From an uncultured Prochlorococcus sp. (GTDB lineage: Bacteria; Cyanobacteriota; Cyanobacteriia; PCC-6307; Cyanobiaceae), in NCBI GenBank assembly GCA_902535185.1, contig CACAST010000009.1:1-40129 (forward strand): a stretch of DNA of 40,129 bases. The letters run 5' to 3'. The notes under the pieces were generated by a model, which saw only the letters and a list, made by a program, of their open reading frames with translations, was not told the origin of the DNA and ran no database searches. Shown here in pieces: positions 27,617-38,509 of this stretch (the first letter of the stretch is position 1; each line of letters opens with the position of its first letter). The translations under genes and the position numbers were made by a program.

Positions 27617-27630
27617 AATCTATATAGATT
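27617..27630. promoter_or_regulatory. Perfect palindrome AATCTATATAGATT upstream of the RHH-like gene, possible operator
   Basis: 14-bp perfect palindrome, 30 nt before the ATG at 27661; half-site repeated at 27582-27591. Confidence 0.4.
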
Positions 27631-27660
27631 TATATATCATAGAATTATCTTATAAAGCTT

Positions 27661-28158
27661 ATGCCTAGTAATTGGTCAAAAATAAGAGATGAATGGCTTG
27701 ATAGAACCGCGGTTGCGAAAGATGATGCTCAATGGGCATTAGAAGCTTTAATTAATTCTGAAGAAGAGTTATTTGAAATAGAACAAAAAATAAAGAAAAA
27801 AGAGGACGCTATAAGCCAAGTAAAATTTTTGAAGAAAAAAGTTAAAGAAACTATTTCCTCCAAAGAAATTAGTCTCGATGATATTGCATTAAATACTTCA
27901 AATTCAAACAAAGTACAGATCTCAGTACCATCAAATCTTACTTATCTTTTGAAAGTTTGGGCCGCAGCAGAAGGAAGAGATCTATCGAGTGTTGCTTTTC
28001 AATGTTTAGAAACTGGTATAAGGGAAATGAAAAGCAAAGGTTCAATACCTTCAATAGCAGTAAATAGATATGACTCGGCCTGTCAAAAGAGGATTGCACT
28101 AGCAGAAGTAAACAATCTTTTGGAGAAATACGAATTAGCTCAGGATGAAATCAAATAA
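27661..28158 (+). CDS. Hypothetical protein with coiled coil and possible ribbon-helix-helix (CopG-like) domain
   Basis: KVQISVPSNLTYLLKVWAAAEGRDLSSVAFQCLETGIREM is RHH-like. Confidence 0.6.
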   Translation: MPSNWSKIRDEWLDRTAVAKDDAQWALEALINSEEELFEIEQKIKKKEDAISQVKFLKKKVKETISSKEISLDDIALNTSNSNKVQISVPSNLTYLLKVWAAAEGRDLSSVAFQCLETGIREMKSKGSIPSIAVNRYDSACQKRIALAEVNNLLEKYELAQDEIK

Positions 28159-28160
28159 TT

Positions 28161-28553
28161 ATGAATAACAGAAAAATCATTAAAGAATACAAAACATTAA
28201 TATCATCAAGTTTTAATGTAAATACTTCTGTAGATAAATCTAAATATGGAATAATTTATACTCTTTATTCTGATGAATTTAATTTACTTAAAGTTGGTTT
28301 TGCTGAAAATGATAAGATACTAGAAAAAAAATTATCAAGTGAGAAATTTATATTATTGGATATGAAAAAAGGCAAAAAGAAAGATCTATTTTTATTAATA
28401 AACACTCTAAAGGAACTTGGCATCAAATATTCATACAATTTTTATTTCAAATACTCAGGTTCTTTAATGAAACATTTATCTACTTTAGGTTGGCCTGTTG
28501 GAAGATCACTTTATAAACAAAGAAAGATTAAAAAAGAACTTGTATGTGCATAA
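28161..28553 (+). CDS. Hypothetical protein, possibly GIY-YIG/T5orf172-like
   Basis: GIIYTLYSDEFNLLKVGFAEN resembles the beta-hairpin start of GIY-YIG-like domains; follows the 27661 gene by 2 nt. Confidence 0.5.
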   Translation: MNNRKIIKEYKTLISSSFNVNTSVDKSKYGIIYTLYSDEFNLLKVGFAENDKILEKKLSSEKFILLDMKKGKKKDLFLLINTLKELGIKYSYNFYFKYSGSLMKHLSTLGWPVGRSLYKQRKIKKELVCA

Positions 28554-28555
28554 AT

Positions 28556-29029
28556 TTAAATGTAATCGCACTCTAAAGTTTCTCTAGTTTCTCTATTTGT
28601 AATTGGATTAGTTCCAGTAGCACTTTCACAAAATTTCCTAATAATATCTTTTGGCAAAAAAACATTTGTGAAGTCTGCGCCTTGTATTTTTACATTTTCA
28701 AACTGGGTACTATAAGCAAAAGAATCCTCCAAGTTAGTATTTGATAAATCTGTTCCATCTAAAACAGCTGAGTCTAAAGTTACTTCTCTTAAGTTGGAGT
28801 TACTTAAATTAGTATCTTTCAATTTTGCTCCATAAAGAGTCGCATTTTGGAGCTCACAACCTGACAAATTTGCGTCTTGTAAATCAGTCAAATAGAAAGT
28901 TGCTCCTTTTAAATCAGATCCAGAAAAATCAACCCCTACCAAAGATTGTTTACCATAATCCAACGCAGCGAAGCTTCTAGAAGGGAGGGATAAAACAACT
29001 ATTAAAAAAGTTAAAATTATAAATCTCAT
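28556..29029 (-). CDS. Secreted pentapeptide-repeat protein
   Basis: Signal peptide and A(D/N)Lxx repeats (DLKGATFYLTDLQDANLSGCELQNATLYGAKLKDTNLSNSNL). Confidence 0.9.
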   Translation of the reverse strand: MRFIILTFLIVVLSLPSRSFAALDYGKQSLVGVDFSGSDLKGATFYLTDLQDANLSGCELQNATLYGAKLKDTNLSNSNLREVTLDSAVLDGTDLSNTNLEDSFAYSTQFENVKIQGADFTNVFLPKDIIRKFCESATGTNPITNRETRETLECDYI

Positions 29030-29136
29030 TTGTTTGAGTAGTATTTCAATAAATTCTAACTTCTTAAGCTGAAATCTAAAAATTAATTATTTACTGAATG
29101 CTATATTTATTGAAATAGCAAATCACGAAATAGGTT

Positions 29137-30777
29137 TTGGATATAAGTCCTTATGATGCAATTGTTGTTGGTTCTGGAGCAACAGGAGGAATAGCAGCAC
29201 TTACATTGGCAGAAGAAGGGATCAAAGTTTTAGTAATAGAAGCAGGGCCTCAAGTTAAAAGGGATGAAGCTAGTAATCATGAGCCAAAAAGTACATTAAA
29301 AAGATTATCAGGAGTCATAACAAAAAAACATGCCAATCAGTGCCAACATCCTGGTTATTGGAAAAATAATCCTGACTTATATTCAAATGAATTGAAGCAT
29401 CCTTATGACTTCCCAAAAAAAAAGCCATTTCTTTGGACACAAGGTAAACAATATGGGGGGAGATCATTAACTTGGGGAGGCATAACATTAAGACTTTCCT
29501 CAGATGACTTTCGTCCGGCTAAAAAAGACGGATTCGGGCCAAACTGGCCTATTTCATACGAAGAAATTTCCCCACACTACGATTTTATTGAAAATTTCTG
29601 CGGAATTTATGGACGAAAAGATGATATCAAGGAGGTCCCAAACGGTAAATATATTGGTGAAATTTCTCTTACAGAAAACGAAAATATTTTTGGCCGCAAA
29701 ATTAAATCAAAATTAAACTATCCATTTATCCAATCAAGAGGATTTGACCGTAATTCATCTGTAAAAGAAAAAAATTGGCCCAAGTCTTCGAGCATAGGAA
29801 GCTCTTTAAAAAAAGCTTTAGATACTGGAAATGTACAAATAATATCAAATTACCTAGTAGAGTCTTTTGAGATTAACAAGATAACAGAGCTTGCCTCAAA
29901 ACTAACGATTGTAAACCTAGAAAATGGACACAAAGAAGTATTGGATTGTGATTTGATTCTTCTTTGCGCATCAACAATTTCAACACTGAGAATACTACTG
30001 AACTCAGAATACAAATCAAATTCCTCAGGGTTTAAAGATAATTCTGGGAAATTAGGTAAATACCTAATGGATCACATATCTATCTGTAGATTTTTTTCAG
30101 TCCCAAAAGCAAAAAACTCAGATAATTCACTAGATAGTCCTCCCGATCTTTCTGGAGCAGGCAGCTTCTTTATTCCTTTTGGTTCAAATTTACCAGAAAT
30201 TGACGACATAAATTTCCATAGAGGTTATGGAATCTGGGGGGCAATTGATAGATTAGGAATACCTAAATTTTTACAAAAAGACGCGAACAAATCCATTGGC
30301 TTTCTTATCGCCCATGGTGAAGTTCTTCCTAGAGAGAAAAACTCAGTTTCTCTCTCAAGAAAAACAGATGAATGGGGAATACCAATTCCCTTCATTGAAT
30401 TTGAATGGAGCGAGAATGAGTTAAATATGGCAAAACATATGGAAAAAACAATACAAAAATCAGTCAAAGCTGCAAATGGGAAAATAAAAAATATTGATGA
30501 ACTAATGAATATTCCATTAGGGAGTTTATTTACAAAGAATTTGATAGCACTTTCAGATAGTCCTCCTCCTCCTGGATATTATATTCATGAGGTAGGGGGA
30601 GCCCCAATGGGGTTAAATGAAGAAAATAGCGTAGTTGATAAATTTAACAAATTGTGGAGATGTAAGAATGTACTGGTACTAGATGGAGCATGCTGGCCCA
30701 CATCATCTTGGCAAAGCCCCACACTTACAATGATGGCCTTGAGTAGAAGAGCCTGTTTGAATATTAAAAAGACTTAG
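29137..30777 (+). CDS. GMC-family oxidoreductase
   Basis: N-terminal FAD motif VVGSGATGGIAALTLAEEGIKVLVIEAGP; GGRSLTWGG; C-terminal VLDGACWPTSSWQSPTLTMMALSRRA. Confidence 0.9.
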   Translation: MDISPYDAIVVGSGATGGIAALTLAEEGIKVLVIEAGPQVKRDEASNHEPKSTLKRLSGVITKKHANQCQHPGYWKNNPDLYSNELKHPYDFPKKKPFLWTQGKQYGGRSLTWGGITLRLSSDDFRPAKKDGFGPNWPISYEEISPHYDFIENFCGIYGRKDDIKEVPNGKYIGEISLTENENIFGRKIKSKLNYPFIQSRGFDRNSSVKEKNWPKSSSIGSSLKKALDTGNVQIISNYLVESFEINKITELASKLTIVNLENGHKEVLDCDLILLCASTISTLRILLNSEYKSNSSGFKDNSGKLGKYLMDHISICRFFSVPKAKNSDNSLDSPPDLSGAGSFFIPFGSNLPEIDDINFHRGYGIWGAIDRLGIPKFLQKDANKSIGFLIAHGEVLPREKNSVSLSRKTDEWGIPIPFIEFEWSENELNMAKHMEKTIQKSVKAANGKIKNIDELMNIPLGSLFTKNLIALSDSPPPPGYYIHEVGGAPMGLNEENSVVDKFNKLWRCKNVLVLDGACWPTSSWQSPTLTMMALSRRACLNIKKT

Positions 30778-31021
30778 AGGGTGTAAATAATTGATTTAAA
30801 TAAATTTCTGAGACAGAATTATCTGTACAACCGTTTTGAACGAGAAAAGTAGCTAATGCTGAATTTATAAGCTTATATTGATCCCAAGTCGGGTTACTTA
30901 ATACAAAATCTTTCATAGTGTTGTAAAGAGTTTCTGAAAGCTCTGTTTCTAATGAGACTTTATTTGAAGAACACTCTACGAATTTCTTATCAGTTAAATT
31001 TGTTTGGTTGATTTGATCCAT
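30764..31021 (-). CDS. DUF2811-like small protein
   Basis: VSLETELSETLYNTMKDFVLSNPTWDQYKLINSALATFLVQNG. Confidence 0.75.
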   Translation of the reverse strand: MDQINQTNLTDKKFVECSSNKVSLETELSETLYNTMKDFVLSNPTWDQYKLINSALATFLVQNGCTDNSVSEIYLNQLFTPSKSF

Positions 31022-31241
31022 AAATTTATTTTCCTACAGCATCAATAATGATATTTTTCTACAAAAATATCAAGAATAATCTTCTGGTAATTTTTTCAAA
31101 TTATCAAATAAGACTCATGTTATATTTGTGTTTTTAGAAAACTTCTTTTTCAAATAAGGAAATTGAATAGATCTTTAAAAAAAGTCAACAATAATGTTGA
31201 AGTCCTGTTTTTTTTGAAAAATACTGCAATTTCTAATCCAG

Positions 31242-31283
31242 TGTGGATTTGGACGTGGAAAACAACCTGTAAATTGTGGAAAA
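31242..31283 (-). promoter_or_regulatory. Cluster of three DnaA-box-like sequences
   Basis: TGTGGATTT (31242-31250), CGTGGAAAA (31254-31262), TGTGGAAAA (31275-31283). The last is the reverse complement of TTTTCCACA, the commonly cited cyanobacterial DnaA box. Confidence 0.4.
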
Positions 31284-31401
31284 TCTAGCTCAAAATACTT
31301 TCACGATTTTACATTAAGAATACTTATATATGCTGAGTCTATTAAGACTAACTCGAGAAAGAGACAGTTGATTCATTGATTTCAATGGATTTTCTTAAGA
31401 T

Positions 31402-32607
31402 TTAGTCTTTATTAGGCAAGCGAAGCGTGACAGGTCCTAAAGGATGTTTTGAATTTGGATAAATACTTTGGTGATGGTGATGGTGATTATGTTCATGTTG
31501 ATGAGCCTCTAAATGTTCATGTTCTAAGTAATCACTTCCTCCTGTGTTTGATTTTTCTTGATAATGAGTTGGTATTTGATTTTGTATTTCACAAGCACCA
31601 TTACATTCAGGATCACATAAATCACAGCTGATACCCAAGCCCTCTACATGGTCATGATGACTTTCTTGGACCATTCCAACTTCTTTTTCAAAGCCAAATA
31701 AATTTGATCTATATTTACATGTTGAGCAGTTCATAAAATTATTACCTTCGTTATTAAGAATCTCATCAATCCTTTCTACAAAAGTGTCGACCACATAAGA
31801 CTGTGACGAAAGATATTTTGCATGTATAAATGAAATATTTGGATTATTAATCGCAACTAAATCACTTTGCCTTTTTATTCTCGTAACAAGGACACCTGAA
31901 AAAAGGAAATAAGGGAAAACAATTATATTCTTATAACCAAGTCTCACAACATTTTTCAAGCCAGGTTCAACAAGGGGGAAAGTTACTCCAGAAAAAACTG
32001 TTTCCCCCCACCCTAAACCAATACCCTCAACGATCATTCTCGTAATTTTTGAAACATTGGAATTCGCATCTGGGTCAGAAGAGCCTCTACCCACAACAAC
32101 TAATAATGATTCTTCAGGTTTAAGATTATTATTTTGTTTAAATACATCTTTTACTCTTTCACAAGCTGCACTAATCATTAAATTATTAATACCTAATTCT
32201 CTTCCATAAATTATTTCAATTCCTGTTTTACTTGAGTAATTCATAAGGAGGCTAGGTATATCATTTTTTACATGGCCAGCAGCGAAAAGCATTGCAGGTA
32301 TTGCAATTACTTTTTTTATAGAAAGATCTTTTAACTTGTCTAAAGCATCAACAATCGAAGGTTTAGCAAATTCCAAGAAACCATATTCAACTAAAAAGTT
32401 TGGATATCTTTTTTGGATGAAATTAGTTAATTCTTGAAATTCAGAAATGGCTAATTTATTTCTACTCCCATGTCCACATATAAGTATCGCGACTTGATTA
32501 TTTAACTTCAAATCTAAATTATCCAAATTCAAATTATTACTTATACCATAATAGTAAAGAACAATATCATGTAGTGAAAAATAATAATAACTTGCTTGAA
32601 GTTCCAA
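31402..32607 (-). CDS. CbiX/sirohydrochlorin chelatase-like protein with Cys- and His-rich tail
   Basis: VAILICGHGSRNKLAISEFQEL..., duplicated chelatase fold, MNCSTC motif and HEHLEAHQHEHNHHHHHQ tail. Start uncertain because the ORF overlaps the divergent gene. Confidence 0.8.
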   Translation of the reverse strand: MELQASYYYFSLHDIVLYYYGISNNLNLDNLDLKLNNQVAILICGHGSRNKLAISEFQELTNFIQKRYPNFLVEYGFLEFAKPSIVDALDKLKDLSIKKVIAIPAMLFAAGHVKNDIPSLLMNYSSKTGIEIIYGRELGINNLMISAACERVKDVFKQNNNLKPEESLLVVVGRGSSDPDANSNVSKITRMIVEGIGLGWGETVFSGVTFPLVEPGLKNVVRLGYKNIIVFPYFLFSGVLVTRIKRQSDLVAINNPNISFIHAKYLSSQSYVVDTFVERIDEILNNEGNNFMNCSTCKYRSNLFGFEKEVGMVQESHHDHVEGLGISCDLCDPECNGACEIQNQIPTHYQEKSNTGGSDYLEHEHLEAHQHEHNHHHHHQSIYPNSKHPLGPVTLRLPNKD

Positions 32608-33854
32608 ATATCAACTCAAAGGATGCAAAATTAAAGAAATTAATTTATGACGTGAATGAATCCTTATTTAATGAGGATAACTATTCTTACGAAAAATTCG
32701 AGCATCTTTGTGTTTGTAGTGGAGGTACAACTTCTAGCTGTGCAAAAAATGGTTTTACAACTCTTGATCTAAGAAAAAATCACAGCAAAATTCATCTAGA
32801 TAGAAAAACCAATTTAGTAACAATTGGAGGTGGTGTAATAATGGGGGATCTATTGAATCATTTACAAAAATATAATAGAAGTTTTCCAATAGGACTTTCT
32901 AAACTTCCTGGAGCAGGCTATATACTTACTGGTGGAGTAAGCCCGCTAAGTAGAACCTACGGATTAGCAATTGATAATATTGAATCAATAAAAGGTTTTT
33001 TGGGTAATGGCACATTTATTTCTTTAAAAAAAAATCAAATAAATCCAGAAGAACAATTGATTTGGGAAGCAATTAAAGGCGCAGCACCCTTCTTTTCAAT
33101 TATTACCGAAATAGAACTTAAGACTATCCAATCTAATTCAATTAAGGTTATTGAAGGATTTGTAAATCTAAATGAACTTACAGAAATAATAAAACTATCA
33201 GAGGAATTTCCAGAAAATATTAGTCTTCAATGGATTTATGCCAAAAAAATTTACATATATATTTTTGCTGAACTAAAAAATAATTTAGAGGATAAAAGAA
33301 CAGAAGAATGCCTAATGCTTCTAGACAAATTCCCTACTCTAGAAAAACAATTTCATGAAAACTTTAACAAAATAAATTTCTTCCCTAAGGAATTGAATTT
33401 ATATGAGCTGAATGCAAATAACCATTCTGAGGTAATTAGTCTTCTTGGAGAAGATTTAAAAAATGATGTCCCAATTTTCATAAAAATTTTGGATGAAATA
33501 ATGGATAATAAACCTAATAATTCCTGTTACATTGCTTCTCAACAATTAGGTTGCAAAACTAAAAAGTTAAATCATGGCTCAAGCTTTTTTGTACATAGAA
33601 AAAGCACTTGGAAACCATGGATATATGCATCATGGAAAAAAAATGATCTTCAAGAAAAAGAAGTCGCTTTGGAATGGATTTATAAATCGTGGAGCAAGCT
33701 AAAAAAGTTTTATCCAAATATTCACTTAGCCCAATTGCATAATCATTTGAATTCTCATGATGAAGAAATTACATTAGCCTTTGGAGATAGAATGAATGAA
33801 TTAAAAACTTTAAAGAATATTTTTGACCCACAAGGTATTTTGCCTCCTTTATAA
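32574..33854 (+). CDS. FAD-binding (BBE-like) oxidoreductase
   Basis: SGGTTSSCAKNGFTTLDLRKN...TIGGGVIMGDLLNHL...GLSKLPGAGYILTGGVSPLSRTYGLAIDNI; C-terminal NIFDPQGIL. GTG start. Confidence 0.82.
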   Translation: MKNNNNLLEVPNINSKDAKLKKLIYDVNESLFNEDNYSYEKFEHLCVCSGGTTSSCAKNGFTTLDLRKNHSKIHLDRKTNLVTIGGGVIMGDLLNHLQKYNRSFPIGLSKLPGAGYILTGGVSPLSRTYGLAIDNIESIKGFLGNGTFISLKKNQINPEEQLIWEAIKGAAPFFSIITEIELKTIQSNSIKVIEGFVNLNELTEIIKLSEEFPENISLQWIYAKKIYIYIFAELKNNLEDKRTEECLMLLDKFPTLEKQFHENFNKINFFPKELNLYELNANNHSEVISLLGEDLKNDVPIFIKILDEIMDNKPNNSCYIASQQLGCKTKKLNHGSSFFVHRKSTWKPWIYASWKKNDLQEKEVALEWIYKSWSKLKKFYPNIHLAQLHNHLNSHDEEITLAFGDRMNELKTLKNIFDPQGILPPL

Positions 33855-33884
33855 GGTAACTTTTTAATTATAAAGAAACTTAAA

Positions 33885-35450
33885 ATGTCAAATTTTTCAA
33901 GATATTTATCTAAAAATTGGTTAGATGATCCAAAGTCAAATATTCTCTCAGGCTTAGTTGTTGCTTTTGCAATGATCCCAGAAGCAATTGCTTTTTCAGG
34001 TATAGCTGGTGTAGATCCAAAAGTTGGCCTTTTTGGTGCATTTTGCTTATCTATAACAATTGCGATTGTTGGAGGAAGAAGGGGGATGATCACTTCAGCT
34101 ACAGGTTCAACAGCTCTTTTGATGACTGGACTTGTTGCTTTTGGAGAATCACAAGCTCCTGGATTAGGAGTCCCATATCTTATTGCAGCTGGAATATTAA
34201 CTGGAGTTTTCCAAATTCTTTGGGGATATTTAAGACTTGCCTACCAAATGCGATTCGTGCCAACAGGAGTATTAAGTGGATTTGTAAATGCACTGGCGCT
34301 TTTAATATTTCAGGCACAACTACCTCAGTTAGGAATAGGTATTAAAGAATCAAAAGGATTAATTGAACAAACTTTGAGTCAGTATCCAGTTAACTCTCAG
34401 ATCCCATTAGTTTGGATTCTTGTAATCCTAGGATTAATAATTATCTATGGGCTTCCAAAAATCACAAAAGTAGTCCCATCTCAACTTATTGCGATAGTAG
34501 TAATTACTCTCATAAGCATATTCTTGAATCTAGATGTCCCAACAGTTAGCGATTTGGGTAAATTACCTGATGGATTACCAAGTATTTCTCTTCCTTTTGG
34601 ATCAATAGAAAATGGGAAAGTACCTTTTAGTCTTGAAACATTAGGAATTATTTTACCGACTTCACTTGCAATATCTCTCGTGGGTTTAATGGAAACCTTT
34701 TTAACTCAAGACATTTTAGACGATGTAACTGATACAAGTTCTAATAAAAATAAAGAAGCAAGAGGACAGGGAATCGCAAATATTGTGGCATCCTTATTTG
34801 GTGGAATGGCTGGATGTGCCTTAGTTGGGCAATCTGTTATGAATACTGAAAATGGTGGTAAATCTAGATTATCAACTCTCTCCTCAGGTATATCTCTACT
34901 AATTATGATTATCATCTTTAAGTCTTGGATTGGAGCAATCCCAATGGCTGCTTTAGTAGCAATCATGATAACGATCGCGATTAGTACAGCAGATATAAAT
35001 GGATTAAAAAATATTAGAAATATACCTAAAAGTGATACTGCAGTAATGCTTATGACTTTTGCGGTTACGATGCTGACAAAGCCTCATAATCTTGCACTTG
35101 GAGTTATTGCGGGAGTTGCATTAGCTGCAATCCTTTTCAGCAGAAAAGTCGCAAAAGTTATAACTGTCTCAAGAGCTAAAGAAAATAAACTTACTACCTA
35201 CAAAGTAAAAGGACAATTATTTTTTGTAAGTAAAATTTATTTCTTACAAGGATTTGATATTCATGAACATCCAGAAAATATTGTGATTGATATGTCTTTA
35301 GCTCATATTTGGGATCAAAGTGGCGTTGTTGCTCTTGAGCAAATTATTAGAAAGTTCCAGAATGGTGGTTCTAAAGTTGAAATTGTAGGATTAAATAAAG
35401 AAAGTCTTAACTTATTTGAAAGACTAGGTGGTATGGAAAGCGCTCATTAA
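33885..35450 (+). CDS. SulP-family anion (sulfate/bicarbonate) transporter with STAS domain
   Basis: SGLVVAFAMIPEAIAFSGIAGVDPKVGLFGAF N-terminus and C-terminal STAS-like region IVIDMSLAHIWDQSGVVALEQI. Confidence 0.9.
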   Translation: MSNFSRYLSKNWLDDPKSNILSGLVVAFAMIPEAIAFSGIAGVDPKVGLFGAFCLSITIAIVGGRRGMITSATGSTALLMTGLVAFGESQAPGLGVPYLIAAGILTGVFQILWGYLRLAYQMRFVPTGVLSGFVNALALLIFQAQLPQLGIGIKESKGLIEQTLSQYPVNSQIPLVWILVILGLIIIYGLPKITKVVPSQLIAIVVITLISIFLNLDVPTVSDLGKLPDGLPSISLPFGSIENGKVPFSLETLGIILPTSLAISLVGLMETFLTQDILDDVTDTSSNKNKEARGQGIANIVASLFGGMAGCALVGQSVMNTENGGKSRLSTLSSGISLLIMIIIFKSWIGAIPMAALVAIMITIAISTADINGLKNIRNIPKSDTAVMLMTFAVTMLTKPHNLALGVIAGVALAAILFSRKVAKVITVSRAKENKLTTYKVKGQLFFVSKIYFLQGFDIHEHPENIVIDMSLAHIWDQSGVVALEQIIRKFQNGGSKVEIVGLNKESLNLFERLGGMESAH

Positions 35451-35455
35451 AAAAG

Positions 35456-36346
35456 TTAATTAAGACTAACTTGTTGATAACAGAACCAAAGCCATTGTTG
35501 AAAAAGTAAATTCCTATGAGACCTCCAAGCGGTTTTTGAACTATTTGGATCAAAATTTTTAGGAGGTGGGACATCTCCCTTTTCTTTATCTCTTTCAATT
35601 TCACTAATAATTCTATGCACCGTATATTCAGGATGACCTAAATGCATAAGTTGTTTTTGATCATTAGATTCAAATATTGTATATCCAACGTTTTCTCCAT
35701 AAGCCAACAAATTCAATTTCCCTTCCTTTTGGGCTTTCTCCATTTCCAAATCTGGTAATCCAGCAAATCTACTTTGAGGACAAATAAATTCATCATCTTG
35801 TGTACCCATCAAAGGGTGTCCAGGAACAAGACTTTTTAGAGGGAATACCCCAAATAATTTCCTATCAAAAACTTTCTTATCGACCCCTGCCAAATAAGCA
35901 AGCGCAAAGCCAGCCCAACATAATCCCAGAGTACTCGCACAAGAATTTCTGGCTTCATTTACAATTTTTACAAATTCGTCCCAATACTTAACCTCCTCAA
36001 AGGCTAGGTGTTCAATAGGTGCTCCAGTAATAATGATTCCATCTAACGGTTCTGGATTATTTGCTTCTTCCCAAGTAATGTATAGATTATTCAGATGATT
36101 AAGATCCCATGTTTTATAAGAGTGAGTTTTAAGCTTTATCCAAACTGGCTCAATTTGTAGGGGAGATAAACCAAGTGGATGTAGCAAGTTAAATTCATAC
36201 TGCTTGCCTAGAGGCATGATATTTAAAATACCAATCCTAAGAGGACGTATATCCTGTCTTTTTGCCAATTCTGGTTCGATCCAAGATATATGATTTTTCT
36301 CAACATCACTGATCTTGTGATAGTTACTAGGAATTATTAAAGCCAA
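35456..36346 (-). CDS. metA: Homoserine O-succinyl/acetyltransferase
   Basis: RPLRIGILNIMPLGKQYEFNLLHPLGLSPLQIEPVWI; GAPIEHLAFEEVKYWDE; GLCWAGFALAY. Confidence 0.92.
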   Translation of the reverse strand: MALIIPSNYHKISDVEKNHISWIEPELAKRQDIRPLRIGILNIMPLGKQYEFNLLHPLGLSPLQIEPVWIKLKTHSYKTWDLNHLNNLYITWEEANNPEPLDGIIITGAPIEHLAFEEVKYWDEFVKIVNEARNSCASTLGLCWAGFALAYLAGVDKKVFDRKLFGVFPLKSLVPGHPLMGTQDDEFICPQSRFAGLPDLEMEKAQKEGKLNLLAYGENVGYTIFESNDQKQLMHLGHPEYTVHRIISEIERDKEKGDVPPPKNFDPNSSKTAWRSHRNLLFQQWLWFCYQQVSLN

Positions 36347-36359
36347 TAAATCTCCTTTC

Positions 36360-37703
<1,344 letters not shown>

Positions 37704-37759
37704 CTATTATCTATTTAACTTAGAAAAGTCCAAAAAAAAAACAAAAAAAAGATAAATAT

Positions 37760-38461
37760 TTATAAATCCTTTTTTAATGAGGGGTAATTATCTTTCATAT
37801 ATGTACTCAAATCCTCTTTTATCGCAGATCTGAGTTTCTCAATATTTGCAGATTCAATTATTGGAAAGTTTTTATTAGCCTCAGGATCTTTTTCAGTAAT
37901 TGATTTCCAATTCCTACCAACATCTTTTTCAGAGTTGTTTAAAACTTCATCAAAGTTGAAAACCTTGTCATTACTTTTAGCATCAAATTCTCTAAAAGCT
38001 TTATTTATAAGCTCTTTTCTATTTTCGAATAGATTTTTAGCTTTTAAAGTATCTGGAAGACCCATAACTGGTTGTAATTCCTTAAGAAGTTTTATTTCCT
38101 CTTCAATTAAGAGTGTCCAAACACCATATTTATTTTTTGGAAGATTAGAATTACTAAAAATATTAATTTCATCGAGGTAAAAATTTAACCATAGATAATA
38201 AGATTTCTCTTCAATATTTTTTTTAACGGATAACTTTTTATTTTGGATCTTTGGGAGTAACTTTTCTGCCTTCTTTAAAAACTGTCTATCTTCTCTTTCT
38301 AAATTTATTAATCCCCATCTTTGACTGTAGTCCCATAAATCTTCGTATCTTGTTAAGTCTTCTTGATTCCAACCAAGAGCTTTAAGTTCATGAGAACGAT
38401 GAGTTAATTCCTTTTTCAAAAAAAACCTTTTAAACAATAATAATTCTAACCCTGCAATCAA
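37760..38461 (-). CDS. Hypothetical protein (233 aa)
   Basis: Complete ORF; no family recognised. Confidence 0.6.
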   Translation of the reverse strand: MIAGLELLLFKRFFLKKELTHRSHELKALGWNQEDLTRYEDLWDYSQRWGLINLEREDRQFLKKAEKLLPKIQNKKLSVKKNIEEKSYYLWLNFYLDEINIFSNSNLPKNKYGVWTLLIEEEIKLLKELQPVMGLPDTLKAKNLFENRKELINKAFREFDAKSNDKVFNFDEVLNNSEKDVGRNWKSITEKDPEANKNFPIIESANIEKLRSAIKEDLSTYMKDNYPSLKKDL

Positions 38462-38509
38462 GATTAGTAAATAAATTAAGAACTTTGCTTTCTAGCAAAT
38501 AAACAATAA

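Noticed and set aside
31344-31409. AAGACTAA...TTAGTCTT inverted repeat next to the cbiX stop
   Set aside because: Only 8-bp arms, ~50-nt loop, one arm overlaps the stop codon; likely chance in AT-rich DNA.
33755-34093. 112-aa minus-strand ORF spanning the FAD oxidoreductase/SulP junction
   Set aside because: Overlaps two strongly supported plus-strand genes; no family signal.
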